Source: a candidate division WOR-3 bacterium (GTDB lineage Bacteria; Hydrothermota; Tepidihabitantia; Tepidihabitantales; Tepidihabitantaceae). Taken from it: a DNA stretch of 64,000 nt. A program made the translations under genes and the position numbers. The stretch covers positions 450,191 to 514,190 of the forward strand of contig JABLXZ010000001.1 of the NCBI GenBank assembly GCA_013177935.1, given 5' to 3'. Positions 7,389 to 16,183 of the stretch are shown here, piece by piece. Under the pieces are notes generated by a model. The model searched no databases. It was given only the letters and a program-made list of their open reading frames with translations, and was not told the origin of the DNA. The stretch's first letter is position 1; every line of letters starts with the position of its first letter.

Positions 7389-9359
7389 TTAATGCTGGAC
7401 AATAACCTTCCTTACCTGCTTGCGTCCAGAGTCGTCCACCTGAAGGAAGTATACTCCGGCGGGCAAATTACGAACATCCAGTCTCAATGTTCTTGACCCA
7501 CTACCACCATCACTGCTGAACACGAAGTCCCATTTCTGTACCAGCGCACCGGTCCGGTCGTACATCCGAAAATTGACATTTCCCAGCGGTGTTCCGGTTA
7601 AATGCACCGTCCCCTCGGAACGGACCGGGTTCGGAGCAACCGTTACCGCTGATATCCCGTAAAACCGCTTCGGTTCGGCAACCGCCACACTCTCTTCCCA
7701 GACCACAACTTCCGCCCAGAGGGTATCGTTAAACCTTTTTTCATCTTCGGGTAGCTCACTCCATGATGTGACTCTAAATAATCCGCTGCTCTCGGCACGG
7801 AAAACACCAAATTCAATGGTATCAACCATCCCAGGTGTAAGATTCAGCCATACACTATCACGATATTCGCCCGGGGTTACAGTTAGTTTTATCCAGCAAC
7901 TGTCCCGATTTATCGCACGGTTTTTCACAACCGCGAGCGGTACAAATGAATCTTCAATCCAGAGCGACTCCGGAACGACCAGTGCGGTGAGGGCAAAGTC
8001 ATGCTGTACCTCATAAAACTTGCCGATTAACAGGTCGTAACTGGTTGAGTCGTTAAAACTCATACCGCCGATATAGATAAACCCATCGCGGCTTGTGATA
8101 ATCCGGTAGCCCAGGTCTTCATTATGGCTTTCCGGATTGTCCCAGAGATAAGAGTAAAGCACATTGCCGTTGTTATCGTATTTCAGCACCCCAACATCGC
8201 GAACCGTAGACCTCGTATCAACATTCCCAACAACCAGCACCTGACCTGACGAGTCAACAACGATATCCGTTCCTTCGTCTTCCAGTGTTGCGCCATCATA
8301 ACGCTGGGTCCAGCGCGGCACCCCGGCTGATGTGTAAGACACCGTGGCGATGTCGTAATCGGTTATATCGTCAAGGCTTGTCCCGGTGACAAACACATTG
8401 CCCGCCTGGTCCAGGGTCAAGCCGTAAAGCAGGTCTTCGTTATTGGCTGGGTAGCGATTGTAAGCACGTGCCCAGAGCGAGTCGCCATTTCGGCTGTACT
8501 TCATTGTAAAATAGTTGTAATCCTGATTGTCGTCATAGACAATCCCGCCAATGATAATTGTCCTTGTTACCGGGTCAAATTTAATCCTCATCCCGTAATC
8601 ATCGCCGACCCAGGGATAGTTATTTTTTCTTCGCAACCAGCTGCGCACACCCGTTGGTGTGTAACGGATTGTCGCAATATCGTAATCGGTGCCGTCATCG
8701 TAACTGGTACCGGTAACATAGACATTGTTAGAGTCATCAACACAGATAGCATAGGAGATGTCTTCGTCATTTTCCGGGGTTCGGTTGTAATACCGGACCC
8801 AGACGGTGTCACCGGTTGCTCCGTTGTAGCAGATGGTGCAGTAATCGATATTACCGGTACTATCCGAACAGTAACCGGTAACAATCACCCTGCCCAATTG
8901 GTCCAGACCGAGTGCCAGACCCGCATCATCCTGATTAAACGCCCGACGCCAGGTTCTCGCCCAGAGCAACTGACCGGTAGCAGAATATTTCAGCGTCACC
9001 CAATCGATATCCATTACCGTATCAATCACCCAGCCGCAAACATAAACCTGACCCAGACTGTCAACAACCAGTGCCGCTGCTGAGTCGTCCTGATGCGCTC
9101 TGCCATCATAGGTGGCGCTCCAGACCAGTTGACCCGTTGAATCGTACTTCTGGACGATGATGTCCGCGGTTTGCGATATCGTACTCATTACACCCGTTAC
9201 ATAAACATTACCCATCCGGTCAATCACCATATCCGAAAAAATCTCTTCGCCCCTTGCCGTACCATCAAACTGGCGTAGCCAGGCGGTATCGAGCTGAGCC
9301 GATGCGGTCCCCAATAACAGGACCGTTAACAAAAACAACACCGCAGAAAAAAACTTCAT
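7389..9359 (-). CDS. Secreted SBBP beta-propeller protein with C-terminal sorting domain
   Basis: The 656-residue protein has a clear signal peptide (residues 1-21, ending TASAQ). About eight repeats of the type 'D..GNVYVTG...D..DYDIATVKY...G...W' run from 30 to 460, as in SBBP-type propellers. A short Ig-like stretch (about 460-550) follows, then a Por-type sorting domain (VAPNPVRSEG, YDRTGALV, LPAGVYFLQV, KVIVQH). It is likely exported and surface-anchored or shed. GAGGAGG precedes the ATG at 9359. It is divergent from the BNR-repeat gene and lies upstream of tRNA-Sec on the same strand. Confidence 0.8.
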   Translation of the reverse strand: MKFFSAVLFLLTVLLLGTASAQLDTAWLRQFDGTARGEEIFSDMVIDRMGNVYVTGVMSTISQTADIIVQKYDSTGQLVWSATYDGRAHQDDSAAALVVDSLGQVYVCGWVIDTVMDIDWVTLKYSATGQLLWARTWRRAFNQDDAGLALGLDQLGRVIVTGYCSDSTGNIDYCTICYNGATGDTVWVRYYNRTPENDEDISYAICVDDSNNVYVTGTSYDDGTDYDIATIRYTPTGVRSWLRRKNNYPWVGDDYGMRIKFDPVTRTIIIGGIVYDDNQDYNYFTMKYSRNGDSLWARAYNRYPANNEDLLYGLTLDQAGNVFVTGTSLDDITDYDIATVSYTSAGVPRWTQRYDGATLEDEGTDIVVDSSGQVLVVGNVDTRSTVRDVGVLKYDNNGNVLYSYLWDNPESHNEDLGYRIITSRDGFIYIGGMSFNDSTSYDLLIGKFYEVQHDFALTALVVPESLWIEDSFVPLAVVKNRAINRDSCWIKLTVTPGEYRDSVWLNLTPGMVDTIEFGVFRAESSGLFRVTSWSELPEDEKRFNDTLWAEVVVWEESVAVAEPKRFYGISAVTVAPNPVRSEGTVHLTGTPLGNVNFRMYDRTGALVQKWDFVFSSDGGSGSRTLRLDVRNLPAGVYFLQVDDSGRKQVRKVIVQH

Positions 9360-9396
9360 TTGTCCTCCTCGCGACTAATGTTACTCATCTTTAACA

Positions 9397-9424
9397 ATTT
9401 ACCGCCGAATCCTCCTCTTGTCAA
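9397..9424 (-). promoter_or_regulatory. Candidate promoter of the SBBP propeller gene
   Basis: On the minus strand, TTGACA (9424-9419) is followed by a -10-like GTAAAT at 16 bp or TAAATT at 17 bp. This leaves a leader of about 30 nt that includes the GAGGAGG ribosome-binding site. Confidence 0.4.
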
Positions 9425-9510
9425 TCCATACCAACGGTTATGCAACGCTTGACCAAAAACAAATTATTGACATATTTATATCTAATAAGTTAAACGAAAG
9501 GAGCAACGCG

Positions 9511-10731
9511 ATGCGGTTCGTTATTCCCCTACTATCTATGTTTACAATTCTCTTTGCCCAGTGGACCGCAATTGGTCCTGCCGGTGGACCAGTTTACTCC
9601 GGCGGTATCAGCCGCACCAATCCGCCTGTCATCTACTTTTCACCCTATGCCTATCCGACAAAATTGTTAAAGTCAACCGATGGTGGAACAAACTGGGAGT
9701 TCACGACTGGAAGCCTCAGCACCTACCCGCGGGAAATCGTTGTTCACCCCAACAATCCTGATATTGTCTACGCCCTAACCGGTTCCGCCATCTACAAAAC
9801 CACCAACGGTGGTGTTTCCTGGACCGTTAATTCAATCCCTTCCAATCACTACTTTTTCGCCTTCACCATCAACCCGCTGAACCCAGATGAATTTTTCGCC
9901 GCCGGGTATAATTACACCGGCGGTGCCGCCCGATTGGCATTTGCCCGCAGCACCAATGCCGGCGCCAACTGGACAACAACAATCTGTGATACCACCTCAT
10001 CATCTTATGGTTACTCAATTGCCGTTGACCCGGTTGACACCAGCGTAATATATGTCGGTGGCTATCGCAGTACTGGAGGCACCACAACGCTCTATCGTTC
10101 TTTCAACAAAGGAGAAACCTGGGAAGAAATCGCTCTGGGGATTACTGGCTATTATCCTTATGCCCTTCATATCAACCCGGCAAACAATAACATTATCCTC
10201 ATCGCGCCTTACTCAAGCGGCATATACCGTTCCACTGACCGGGGCGCAACCTGGACCAGGGTATCAACTATTACCAGTGTCTACCGAATAGCTAACGCTT
10301 CAGGAGAACCAGCGACCGTTTATGCCACAAACAGCGGTGGTATCTATAAGAGCACCGATTCCGGTCTAACCTGGACAAGGATTGGAACTACGGTGCTCGG
10401 CACACCTTACTACTGCCTACTTACAAATCCTGTTGACCGAGGCACGGTTTATTTTGGCACCAAGGCTGGCTTGTACCGTTCTACTGACTACGGGGTCACC
10501 TGGGAGAATACCACAACCGACATCTCCTTTAACAAAGCAACGGTAATCGCTCTTGCCGCGGATGGCGCCACGATGTATACCGAATGCCTTGACAACGGCG
10601 TGTACCGTTCCAGCGACAACGGCACAACCTGGGAACGGTGTCCGGATTTTCTCGCCTGCGGCAACATCTGCGGAATGGCTGTCCATCCTTCTGACCCGCA
10701 AACTCTCTGGGCGCTTGAAGGGTCGGGTTGA
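9511..10731 (+). CDS. BNR/sialidase-like repeat secreted protein, N-terminal part (ends at in-frame TGA)
   Basis: The ATG at 9511 follows AAAGGAG and opens a signal peptide (MRFVIPLLSMFTILFAQW); the frame is open upstream to 9418 but that part is not signal-like. The 406 residues hold repeated BNR units such as KSTDGGTNWEF, KTTNGGVSW, RSTDRGATW and KSTDSGLTW, spaced 45-60 residues, as in WD40/VPS10-like propellers. The frame stops at TGA 10729-10731 inside a repeat and continues in the same frame to 11718. The TGA lines up with a glycine of the sister repeats, so a GGA-to-TGA change is the simplest origin. Confidence 0.75.
   Translation: MRFVIPLLSMFTILFAQWTAIGPAGGPVYSGGISRTNPPVIYFSPYAYPTKLLKSTDGGTNWEFTTGSLSTYPREIVVHPNNPDIVYALTGSAIYKTTNGGVSWTVNSIPSNHYFFAFTINPLNPDEFFAAGYNYTGGAARLAFARSTNAGANWTTTICDTTSSSYGYSIAVDPVDTSVIYVGGYRSTGGTTTLYRSFNKGETWEEIALGITGYYPYALHINPANNNIILIAPYSSGIYRSTDRGATWTRVSTITSVYRIANASGEPATVYATNSGGIYKSTDSGLTWTRIGTTVLGTPYYCLLTNPVDRGTVYFGTKAGLYRSTDYGVTWENTTTDISFNKATVIALAADGATMYTECLDNGVYRSSDNGTTWERCPDFLACGNICGMAVHPSDPQTLWALEGSG
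10729..10731 (+). other. In-frame TGA interrupting the BNR-repeat gene
   Basis: Flanking residues read ALEGSG-(TGA)-GTAELFKSTDGG. Another repeat in the same protein reads RSTGGTTTLYRS, placing a glycine at the TGA. A small hairpin (GCTCT at 10743-10747, AGAGC at 10751-10755) lies downstream, but its 3-nt loop TTA lacks the guanine expected of a bacterial SECIS. Read-through, true nonsense mutation and assembly error all remain possible. Confidence 0.85.
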
Positions 10732-11001
10732 GGAACCGCTGAGCTCTTTAAGAGCACAGACGGCGGGTCCGTCTGGACACAGGTTGAAAGTTATCTGGTT
10801 GATGGTGCCACCATTGCTATCTCACCCCACAATTCCGATATCATCTTTACAGCCGGTTACGGCTATATCAGCAGTGTCTATCGGATTCAGACCTCTTATA
10901 GCACAAACGGCGGTACCACCTGGAACCATGACACCCTTGGAGATTCGGTTGCCCGTGTTAATGCCCTGATTTTTGACCCTTATGAACCAAACCGCATTAT
11001 T

Positions 11002-11718
11002 ATGGGCGGCGACTCAATGTACTCCTACAAACTCCTTCTGGTAAGTACTGACCTGGGTACTACCTGGAGTCACACCGGAAACGGCTTAACCGGCACGGTT
11101 TACTGCCTCGCTGCTGCACCATCCACCCCTGGGCTGTTCTTTGCCGGCACCAGTCAGGGGCTGTTTTTCTCTACCGACCACGGTAACAACTGGACTCGCA
11201 CGGGCACCTTCACCTATGTCAAAGCGATTTGCGTCCATCCGGAAAATGAAAGCATTCTCTATGCCGGCACAAACAACGGCATTTATCTCACAACAAACGG
11301 TGGCACGGTCTGGCAGCAGATTAACGAAGGGTTACTCAACCTCAATGTCGTTGCGCTCGCTTTCCACACCGGTGAAAACCCCACGGTTTTTGCCGGTACC
11401 AGCGGCGCCGGAATTTTTGCCACTTCACCACCTACCGGTCTTGTTCAACAACACCCAGCAGCATTAAATGTGCTTAAACTGACACCCAACCCTTCTCGCG
11501 GGTTTGTTAGGTTAATTGGATTAACCCGGACTGATAACGAAATTTGCTGTTTAATCTATGACCGCACCGGCCGACTCCTGCTTTCGACAACACCACAACC
11601 GGAAGTGGATAATAACAGCTGGCATATCGATTTGCACCACTTACCGTCGGGCACTTATTTCCTCGGTATTAAAGATAGTCATCAAACGGTGTTCCAGCCA
11701 TTAATAATATCAAAATAG
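11002..11718 (+). CDS. BNR-repeat secreted protein, C-terminal part with sorting domain
   Basis: This is the continuation of the 9511 gene. The frame is open from 10732; 11002 is only the first ATG and may not be used. It contains three more BNR units (VSTDLGTTW, FSTDHGNNW, TTNGGTVW) and ends in a Por-type sorting domain (LTPNPSRGFV, YDRTGRLLL, LPSGTYFLGI, LIISK). Without the upstream signal peptide this half could not be exported, so it is functional only if the TGA is read through or is an error. Full-length product would be about 735 residues. Confidence 0.7.
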   Translation: MGGDSMYSYKLLLVSTDLGTTWSHTGNGLTGTVYCLAAAPSTPGLFFAGTSQGLFFSTDHGNNWTRTGTFTYVKAICVHPENESILYAGTNNGIYLTTNGGTVWQQINEGLLNLNVVALAFHTGENPTVFAGTSGAGIFATSPPTGLVQQHPAALNVLKLTPNPSRGFVRLIGLTRTDNEICCLIYDRTGRLLLSTTPQPEVDNNSWHIDLHHLPSGTYFLGIKDSHQTVFQPLIISK

Positions 11719-11751
11719 GAAGGCGAACCGCGTAACGACTCCTTAAATCAG

Positions 11752-11779
11752 TTGACGGCAACCTGAAAAGTGCTATCTT
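11752..11779 (+). promoter_or_regulatory. Candidate leaderless promoter of the Xer gene
   Basis: TTGACG (11752-11757), 16-bp spacer, TATCTT (11774-11779), then 6 bp to the GTG at 11786. No Shine-Dalgarno sequence is present between. Confidence 0.5.
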
Positions 11780-11785
11780 GAACTG

Positions 11786-12688
11786 GTGGCATTAACAGAA
11801 CATTACGAGCGTCATTTAACAAACTTTCTTAACTACTTAGAAAAAGAACGCCGCTTCTCGCCCCATACGGTCCGCTCGTACGAAGTGGACCTCCGCCAGT
11901 TTTTCGACTTCTGTACTGAACAACTTGGGGCAAAAGCAGTTCAACAAATAACCCGTTCTGACATTCGGGACTTCTTAGGCGCGGTTCTCCGCTACGGCTA
12001 CACCGGTAAGAGTGCTGTCCGGAAACTGTCCAGCCTTAAATCATTCTTTCGCTATCTCGTCTCTAACGGAGATATTATTCAGAACCCTGCCCGTGGCATA
12101 AAAGGACCACCGGTCGAAAAGCAGCTTCCTCCCCTTATCACTCAGCTGCAAATCGCCCAGGTTCTGAACAGTATAGACGATTCGCCCCGGACCCTACGCA
12201 CCGCTGCCATTCTTGAAACAATCTACGGCTCAGGTTTACGCGCTTCAGAACTCGTTGGGCTCAACCGTACCGACATTGACTTTGAACACAACACAATCCG
12301 GATTCGGGGTAAAGGTGGTAAAGAACGACTCCTGCCTCTGGGTAGTAAGGAAAAGGTGGCGTTGCAAAAGTACCTTTCGGTACGAGGCTATCCGGACGCA
12401 GAACCGCTATTCCTCAACAACCAGGGTAAAAGGCTCACCACCCGTTCAGTTCAAAACATCGTACGGCAGGCTTTAAGCCAGATTGCTGGCATCACCGCCA
12501 CTAATCCTCATGCTCTCAGACATGCCTTCGCCACCCATCTTTTAGAACGCGGTGCCGACCTGCGTGCAGTTCAGGAACTCCTTGGTCACTCTTCGCTATC
12601 GTCAACGCAAGTTTACACCCATCTTACCATTGAGCGGTTACGCAAGATTTATGACAAAGCCCACCCGCGTTCCGGTGCTAAGAAGTAG
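11786..12688 (+). CDS. Tyrosine recombinase, XerC/XerD family
   Basis: A 300-residue integrase of the length typical for Xer. An N-terminal SAM-like DNA-binding domain (1-105) is followed by the catalytic domain with the full set R152 (GSGLRASE), K176 (GKGGKE), H242 and R245 (HALRHAFATH), H268 (LLGHSS) and Y277 (QVYTHL). It should resolve chromosome dimers at a dif site; XerC and XerD cannot be told apart here. GTG start directly follows a promoter without a Shine-Dalgarno sequence. No integrase-associated mobile features are nearby, arguing against a mobile-element integrase. Confidence 0.88.
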   Translation: MALTEHYERHLTNFLNYLEKERRFSPHTVRSYEVDLRQFFDFCTEQLGAKAVQQITRSDIRDFLGAVLRYGYTGKSAVRKLSSLKSFFRYLVSNGDIIQNPARGIKGPPVEKQLPPLITQLQIAQVLNSIDDSPRTLRTAAILETIYGSGLRASELVGLNRTDIDFEHNTIRIRGKGGKERLLPLGSKEKVALQKYLSVRGYPDAEPLFLNNQGKRLTTRSVQNIVRQALSQIAGITATNPHALRHAFATHLLERGADLRAVQELLGHSSLSSTQVYTHLTIERLRKIYDKAHPRSGAKK

Positions 12689-12699
12689 ATTGAAAATCA

Positions 12700-13860
12700 T
12701 TATAAAATTTTTACCCGGCACCGGGGTAACATCCGGCCTTTCCAGGAAGTTTTTCCCAAAATTGTTAATAAAATCGAAGCAAACCCCAAACCGCTGGCAA
12801 TAGTCATGGTCAGCGGATAAAATAAAATAATCTTACTGGGTAATTTTGTTTTCAACGCTACAATTGTCCAGATTATTACGGCAAGTAATACCGTGACAAC
12901 TGCGGCGTAGAATTGACCATTAAAATCCGCCCTGCTCACTCCAATCCCAACTTCCAACAGTGGATGCCAGGTTATCAATAACATCCAGCACCAGACAAAC
13001 AGCGCCGGTATCAAACGATAATCAAAAATCGCAAAAAAGTTCTTGCTAAAACCCTTCAATTCTGAAATCAACCCTTCGTACATTCGAGTTGAAACGCAGT
13101 CGCTGGCATCTATCATTCGCCATCTCATTCCTGCTTTTTTGATTCGACGTGCCAGTGCTATATCTTCGGCCGCTTCCGTTCTCACCTCTTTGTGTCCGCC
13201 AATCAACTGGTAGGAAAGTTTCCGAAACAACATAAACTTCCCGTTCGCAGCCACTAATGCCTGAGAAGTTCGCCATCGATAAGCTATCCCCAGAGGCAAG
13301 ATTGATATTATCGACCAGAAAAGAAACGGCACCGTTGTCTTCTCGCCCAGCGTTGGAACATAATTACGGATTAGCGCGGTTATCAAATCCGCCCCGGTCT
13401 GCGCCATCGCATATACAGTCTGGGTTACTGTATCAGCCCGAAAAACCGTATCTGCATCGGTAAATAGTAGTAACTCTCCGGTTGCAGCATCTGCCAGTTG
13501 CTGACATGCCCAGGTTTTACCGGTCCAACCATCGGGTAACGGTTTACCATTAAGGACCCTTAACCTCGGGTCAGCAAACTCAGCAAGGACCCGACCGGTT
13601 CCGTCTTCGGAGTGGTCATCTAAAACCAAAACCTCAAAATCACTGTAATCTTGCGCCAACAATGAAGCTATGCATCGACCAATCGTCTCTGACTCGTTGC
13701 GGGCCGGTATCAGGATTGATACCCGGGGATGCCACGAAACTGGTTGATAACTAACCAGCCGACGCAATAGTCGTATATTACTCAACGTTATTATTAACTG
13801 CACGCTAACAAATATCAATAACCGATAACTGTCCACAAAAAGATTGATAAACCTTATCAC
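12700..13860 (-). CDS. Membrane-associated family 2 glycosyltransferase
   Basis: The 386-residue product has an N-terminal membrane helix (about 10-30), then the GT-A domain with VSILIPARNESETIG (~47-61), VLDDHSEDGT and LLFTDADTVF (DxD-type metal site), and later TEAAEDIALARRIKKAG (ED motif). Three hydrophobic helices close the protein (about 285-370). This layout resembles the CrtQ/HpnB-type transferases acting on lipid acceptors. GTG start overlaps the plsY stop by GTGA, suggesting a shared membrane-lipid role. Confidence 0.8.
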   Translation of the reverse strand: MIRFINLFVDSYRLLIFVSVQLIITLSNIRLLRRLVSYQPVSWHPRVSILIPARNESETIGRCIASLLAQDYSDFEVLVLDDHSEDGTGRVLAEFADPRLRVLNGKPLPDGWTGKTWACQQLADAATGELLLFTDADTVFRADTVTQTVYAMAQTGADLITALIRNYVPTLGEKTTVPFLFWSIISILPLGIAYRWRTSQALVAANGKFMLFRKLSYQLIGGHKEVRTEAAEDIALARRIKKAGMRWRMIDASDCVSTRMYEGLISELKGFSKNFFAIFDYRLIPALFVWCWMLLITWHPLLEVGIGVSRADFNGQFYAAVVTVLLAVIIWTIVALKTKLPSKIILFYPLTMTIASGLGFASILLTILGKTSWKGRMLPRCRVKIL

Positions 13861-14423
13861 CAGCGAATGACCATTTGATGTTTAAACATAACTATCAGAA
13901 CATTAGCCAGCGCCGAGCCGATTAACACCGGGTCGTGAAATCGACAACTTATATATAGTACCATCGCCAGCAAGCTAATTAAAACACATAACCTGTCATC
14001 CCGAAGCCGTAATATAAATCTGGTCAAGATAAGTAACCCACCCAGGATAAATGGTACTTCCCATAATGTCACCCCACTCCAGACCCCAAAAGTAACCGCA
14101 ATTGCCTTACCACCTTTGAACCGCAACCAGGGAGAAAACGCATGTCCCAGCACCGGTGCAATTATCGTTAAACCCAAAAGCACCCCGGTCAATTTTAAGC
14201 CCCAATGACCTATCGCTACGGGCACTGCTCCTTTAAGAAAATCAAGTAGCAACGCCAGCCCTCCGATTACTGGACCAGCAACTTTAATGGCATTCACCGC
14301 TCCAGGATTACCATCACCCACACTCCTCAAATCTCGCCCCCTAAACCGTGCCAGCCATAATGAAAACATAAGTGAACCAGAACCGAATGAAATGAGCGGT
14401 AACAGCAGGCGAATAACCCTCAA
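13857..14423 (-). CDS. plsY: Glycerol-3-phosphate acyltransferase PlsY-like
   Basis: A 188-residue, multi-helix inner-membrane protein. PlsY moves an acyl group from acyl-phosphate to glycerol-3-phosphate. Visible motifs: RDLRSVGDGNPGAVNAIK (near 30-47, the GSGNxGATN motif with DGNPGAVN), LLLDFLKGAVPV, and GHAFSPWLRFKGGKAIA (GHxFxxxxxFKGGK). TTG start at 14423 immediately follows the upstream TAG and is served by GGAGG within the end of that gene. Confidence 0.85.
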   Translation of the reverse strand: MRVIRLLLPLISFGSGSLMFSLWLARFRGRDLRSVGDGNPGAVNAIKVAGPVIGGLALLLDFLKGAVPVAIGHWGLKLTGVLLGLTIIAPVLGHAFSPWLRFKGGKAIAVTFGVWSGVTLWEVPFILGGLLILTRFILRLRDDRLCVLISLLAMVLYISCRFHDPVLIGSALANVLIVMFKHQMVIRW

Positions 14424-15137
14424 CTAACCCTCCGAATTTTCGGGTTGGCGCAAATTAAGTTGATAATCGTCGTAACTGTCGTAGATTTCGATACGCCGGT
14501 GCATAATTTCAACTAAAAAATTGAGACGCAAATCCATCTTCAGCCTGAACTCCTTTGGCAACCAATATCCCTGAACCAGTCCGTAATCAATCACCATTTT
14601 GGCATCAGTAACAACAAATGGCAGGCGCGCCGGGACAAACTCTAACCGAACCACATCTCCTGAATTGAGCCTTACATAACCTATGCCCCTGATGTGATAA
14701 TCATCGGCACGCCGGGGAATAAATTTTACCAATGCGACACTTTCCCCTTGCCAAACTTTGGTACCGAGTACCTCATAACGATAACCGCCTCTTGTCTCAA
14801 GAAAAAAGGGCATCCTGGTCTGACGCGCTATCAGCCCCTTTTTCACTAAATTCTGACAGACCTGGGTTTTTTCTCGCCCGGAAACCACACGCCCATCAAC
14901 ACTTACTTGCAGAAAATCATACTCCTGCTCCTCGTAACGCTCCATCTTTACCCGACGCCGGCATTCTATCCTTTGCCGTTTACCACTGCGAAAATCATAC
15001 TCCTGATAAGTAAAGTCTGCATAGTACACCACACCCGCCAGTTCGCTTGCAATCTGACGCTGTCGAAGGAATATTCGATTGATGACCTCTTCTTTATTAA
15101 GAGCCCAGAATAAAATTAGCAGCCCAATAAGTATCAT
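14424..15137 (-). CDS. Exported hypothetical protein upstream of plsY
   Basis: The 237-residue protein has a short N-terminal hydrophobic segment (MILIGLLILFWALN), suggesting a signal anchor. The rest is rich in beta-strand-like stretches with many charged residues (for example CRRRVKMERYEEQEYDF, then GYWLPKEFRLKMDL). This general pattern, including the WLPKE turn near 195, recalls the open-barrel fold of LolA-type lipid-binding proteins, but I see no firm family motif. It is first in an operon with plsY and the GT2 gene, so a role in lipid handling is a guess. Confidence 0.55.
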   Translation of the reverse strand: MILIGLLILFWALNKEEVINRIFLRQRQIASELAGVVYYADFTYQEYDFRSGKRQRIECRRRVKMERYEEQEYDFLQVSVDGRVVSGREKTQVCQNLVKKGLIARQTRMPFFLETRGGYRYEVLGTKVWQGESVALVKFIPRRADDYHIRGIGYVRLNSGDVVRLEFVPARLPFVVTDAKMVIDYGLVQGYWLPKEFRLKMDLRLNFLVEIMHRRIEIYDSYDDYQLNLRQPENSEG

Positions 15138-15142
15138 AAGGC

Positions 15143-15170
15143 ATTATCTTTTTATCCTACCATCTGTCAA
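15143..15170 (-). promoter_or_regulatory. Candidate leaderless promoter of the hypothetical-plsY-GT2 operon
   Basis: Minus strand: TTGACA (15170-15165), 16-bp spacer, GATAAT (15148-15143), then 5 bp to ATG 15137. No Shine-Dalgarno sequence. Confidence 0.6.
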
Positions 15171-15181
15171 GGAGTTAAAAC

Positions 15182-15209
15182 TTGCTTGGTATCTTAATAA
15201 GGGTAAAAT
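15182..15209 (+). promoter_or_regulatory. Candidate leaderless promoter of the DUF523-uvsE operon
   Basis: TTGCTT (15182-15187), 16-bp spacer, TAAAAT (15204-15209), then 8 bp to ATG 15218. It is back-to-back with the operon promoter at 15143-15170. Confidence 0.45.
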
Positions 15210-15217
15210 TGTTTCGT

Positions 15218-16183
15218 ATGGATAGTGGAAAACCACGGGTGGTTTTCTCCGCCTGTTTGGGATTTGAGCACTGCCGGTATAACGGAGAAATCATCCATGA
15301 TGATTTTTGTAACCGCCTAAAACATTATGTTGAACCGATTCCGGTCTGTCCGGAGAAAGCAATTGGCCTCGGTGTACCGCGCGAACCTATCAGAATAGTC
15401 TATCAGAACAATAGCCCCCGACTTATTCAACCCGCTACTGGTAAGGACTTGACTGAATCGATGCAACGGTTCGCTATTGAATTTCTCGGTCAACTGGATA
15501 GTGTGGATGGGTTTATTCTTAAATCACGTTCGCCCTCGTGCGGCACCCGTGATGTTAAATCCTACAACGAAGACGGCAATCTCAGACCATCGATTCACCG
15601 TCGGGGCATCTTTGGTGGCGCAACAATCGAGCGGTTTCCTGATAAACCGGTCGAGGACGAGGGCCGACTGAAAAATTTCCTTATCCGGGAAAGCTTGCTG
15701 ACCCGACTTTTCTCCCTTTATCGGTTCCGATTATTGCGTTTAGCCCCGTCAATGGGTAACCTTGTGGAATTCCACACCACTCACAAACTTCTCTTGATGG
15801 CTTATGACCAGAATTCGCTTCATCGTTTAGGGCGCATCGTCGCGAACCCGGACCGGCGACCGCTTCATGAACTGCTCAATCAATACGAACAACTTTTATC
15901 CCACGCCCTTGCGCGACCACCCAAGTACACTAATGCGATCAATGTCCTGCTCCACACGCTCGGTTATTTTTCTCGTAATCTCAGTACCGGCGAAAAGGGG
16001 TTTTTCCTCGACACCCTGGAAAGTTACCGTAGCGGCCGCCTGCCATTGAGTACACCGGTCAGCATAATTCGCTCCTGGATTGTCCGGTTTGATCAACAGT
16101 ACCTCGCCCGACAGTGGTTTTTCTTCCCCTATCCCGAAGACCTGCGCGACATCAGCGATTCGGGCAAAGGCCGCGACCGATGA
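15218..16183 (+). CDS. DUF523 + DUF1722 protein (TudS/YbgA-like)
   Basis: The product has 321 residues from ATG 15218; a TTG at 15182 would add 12 residues but overlaps the promoter. The N-terminal DUF523 part carries FSACLGFEHCRYNG, IPVCPE and KSRSPSCGT, the cysteines of an iron-sulfur site; some DUF523 proteins (TudS) remove sulfur from 2-thiouracil/2-thiouridine. The C-terminal DUF1722 part (about 190-320; EFHTTHKLLLMAYD, then NVLLHTLGYFS and YRSGRLPLSTPVSIIRSW) is the YbgA domain. It overlaps uvsE by ATGA, linking it to UV-damage response. Confidence 0.85.
   Translation: MDSGKPRVVFSACLGFEHCRYNGEIIHDDFCNRLKHYVEPIPVCPEKAIGLGVPREPIRIVYQNNSPRLIQPATGKDLTESMQRFAIEFLGQLDSVDGFILKSRSPSCGTRDVKSYNEDGNLRPSIHRRGIFGGATIERFPDKPVEDEGRLKNFLIRESLLTRLFSLYRFRLLRLAPSMGNLVEFHTTHKLLLMAYDQNSLHRLGRIVANPDRRPLHELLNQYEQLLSHALARPPKYTNAINVLLHTLGYFSRNLSTGEKGFFLDTLESYRSGRLPLSTPVSIIRSWIVRFDQQYLARQWFFFPYPEDLRDISDSGKGRDR

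Noticed and set aside
9467-9495. Promoter TTGACA at 9467-9472 for the BNR gene
   Set aside because: No -10 with better than three matches at 16-17 bp; kept out of the feature list.
10729-10731. Genome-wide reassignment of UGA to glycine (as in some candidate phyla)
   Set aside because: TGA ends many genes here at the expected place (birA, NYN, DUF523, rnfB, eno), so it is a normal stop.
10732-10790. Selenoprotein call for the BNR-repeat gene
   Set aside because: The downstream hairpin lacks the loop guanine and the protein type has no redox site; the TGA matches a glycine of the repeat.
11786-12688. Xer gene as integrase of a mobile element
   Set aside because: No att repeats, no phage or plasmid genes nearby, and length and motifs fit housekeeping Xer.
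12700-12740. Hairpin plus T-run at the 3' end of the glycosyltransferase gene as terminator
   Set aside because: The stem TTACCC/GGGTAA is only 6 bp, lies inside the coding sequence, and the T-run is short.
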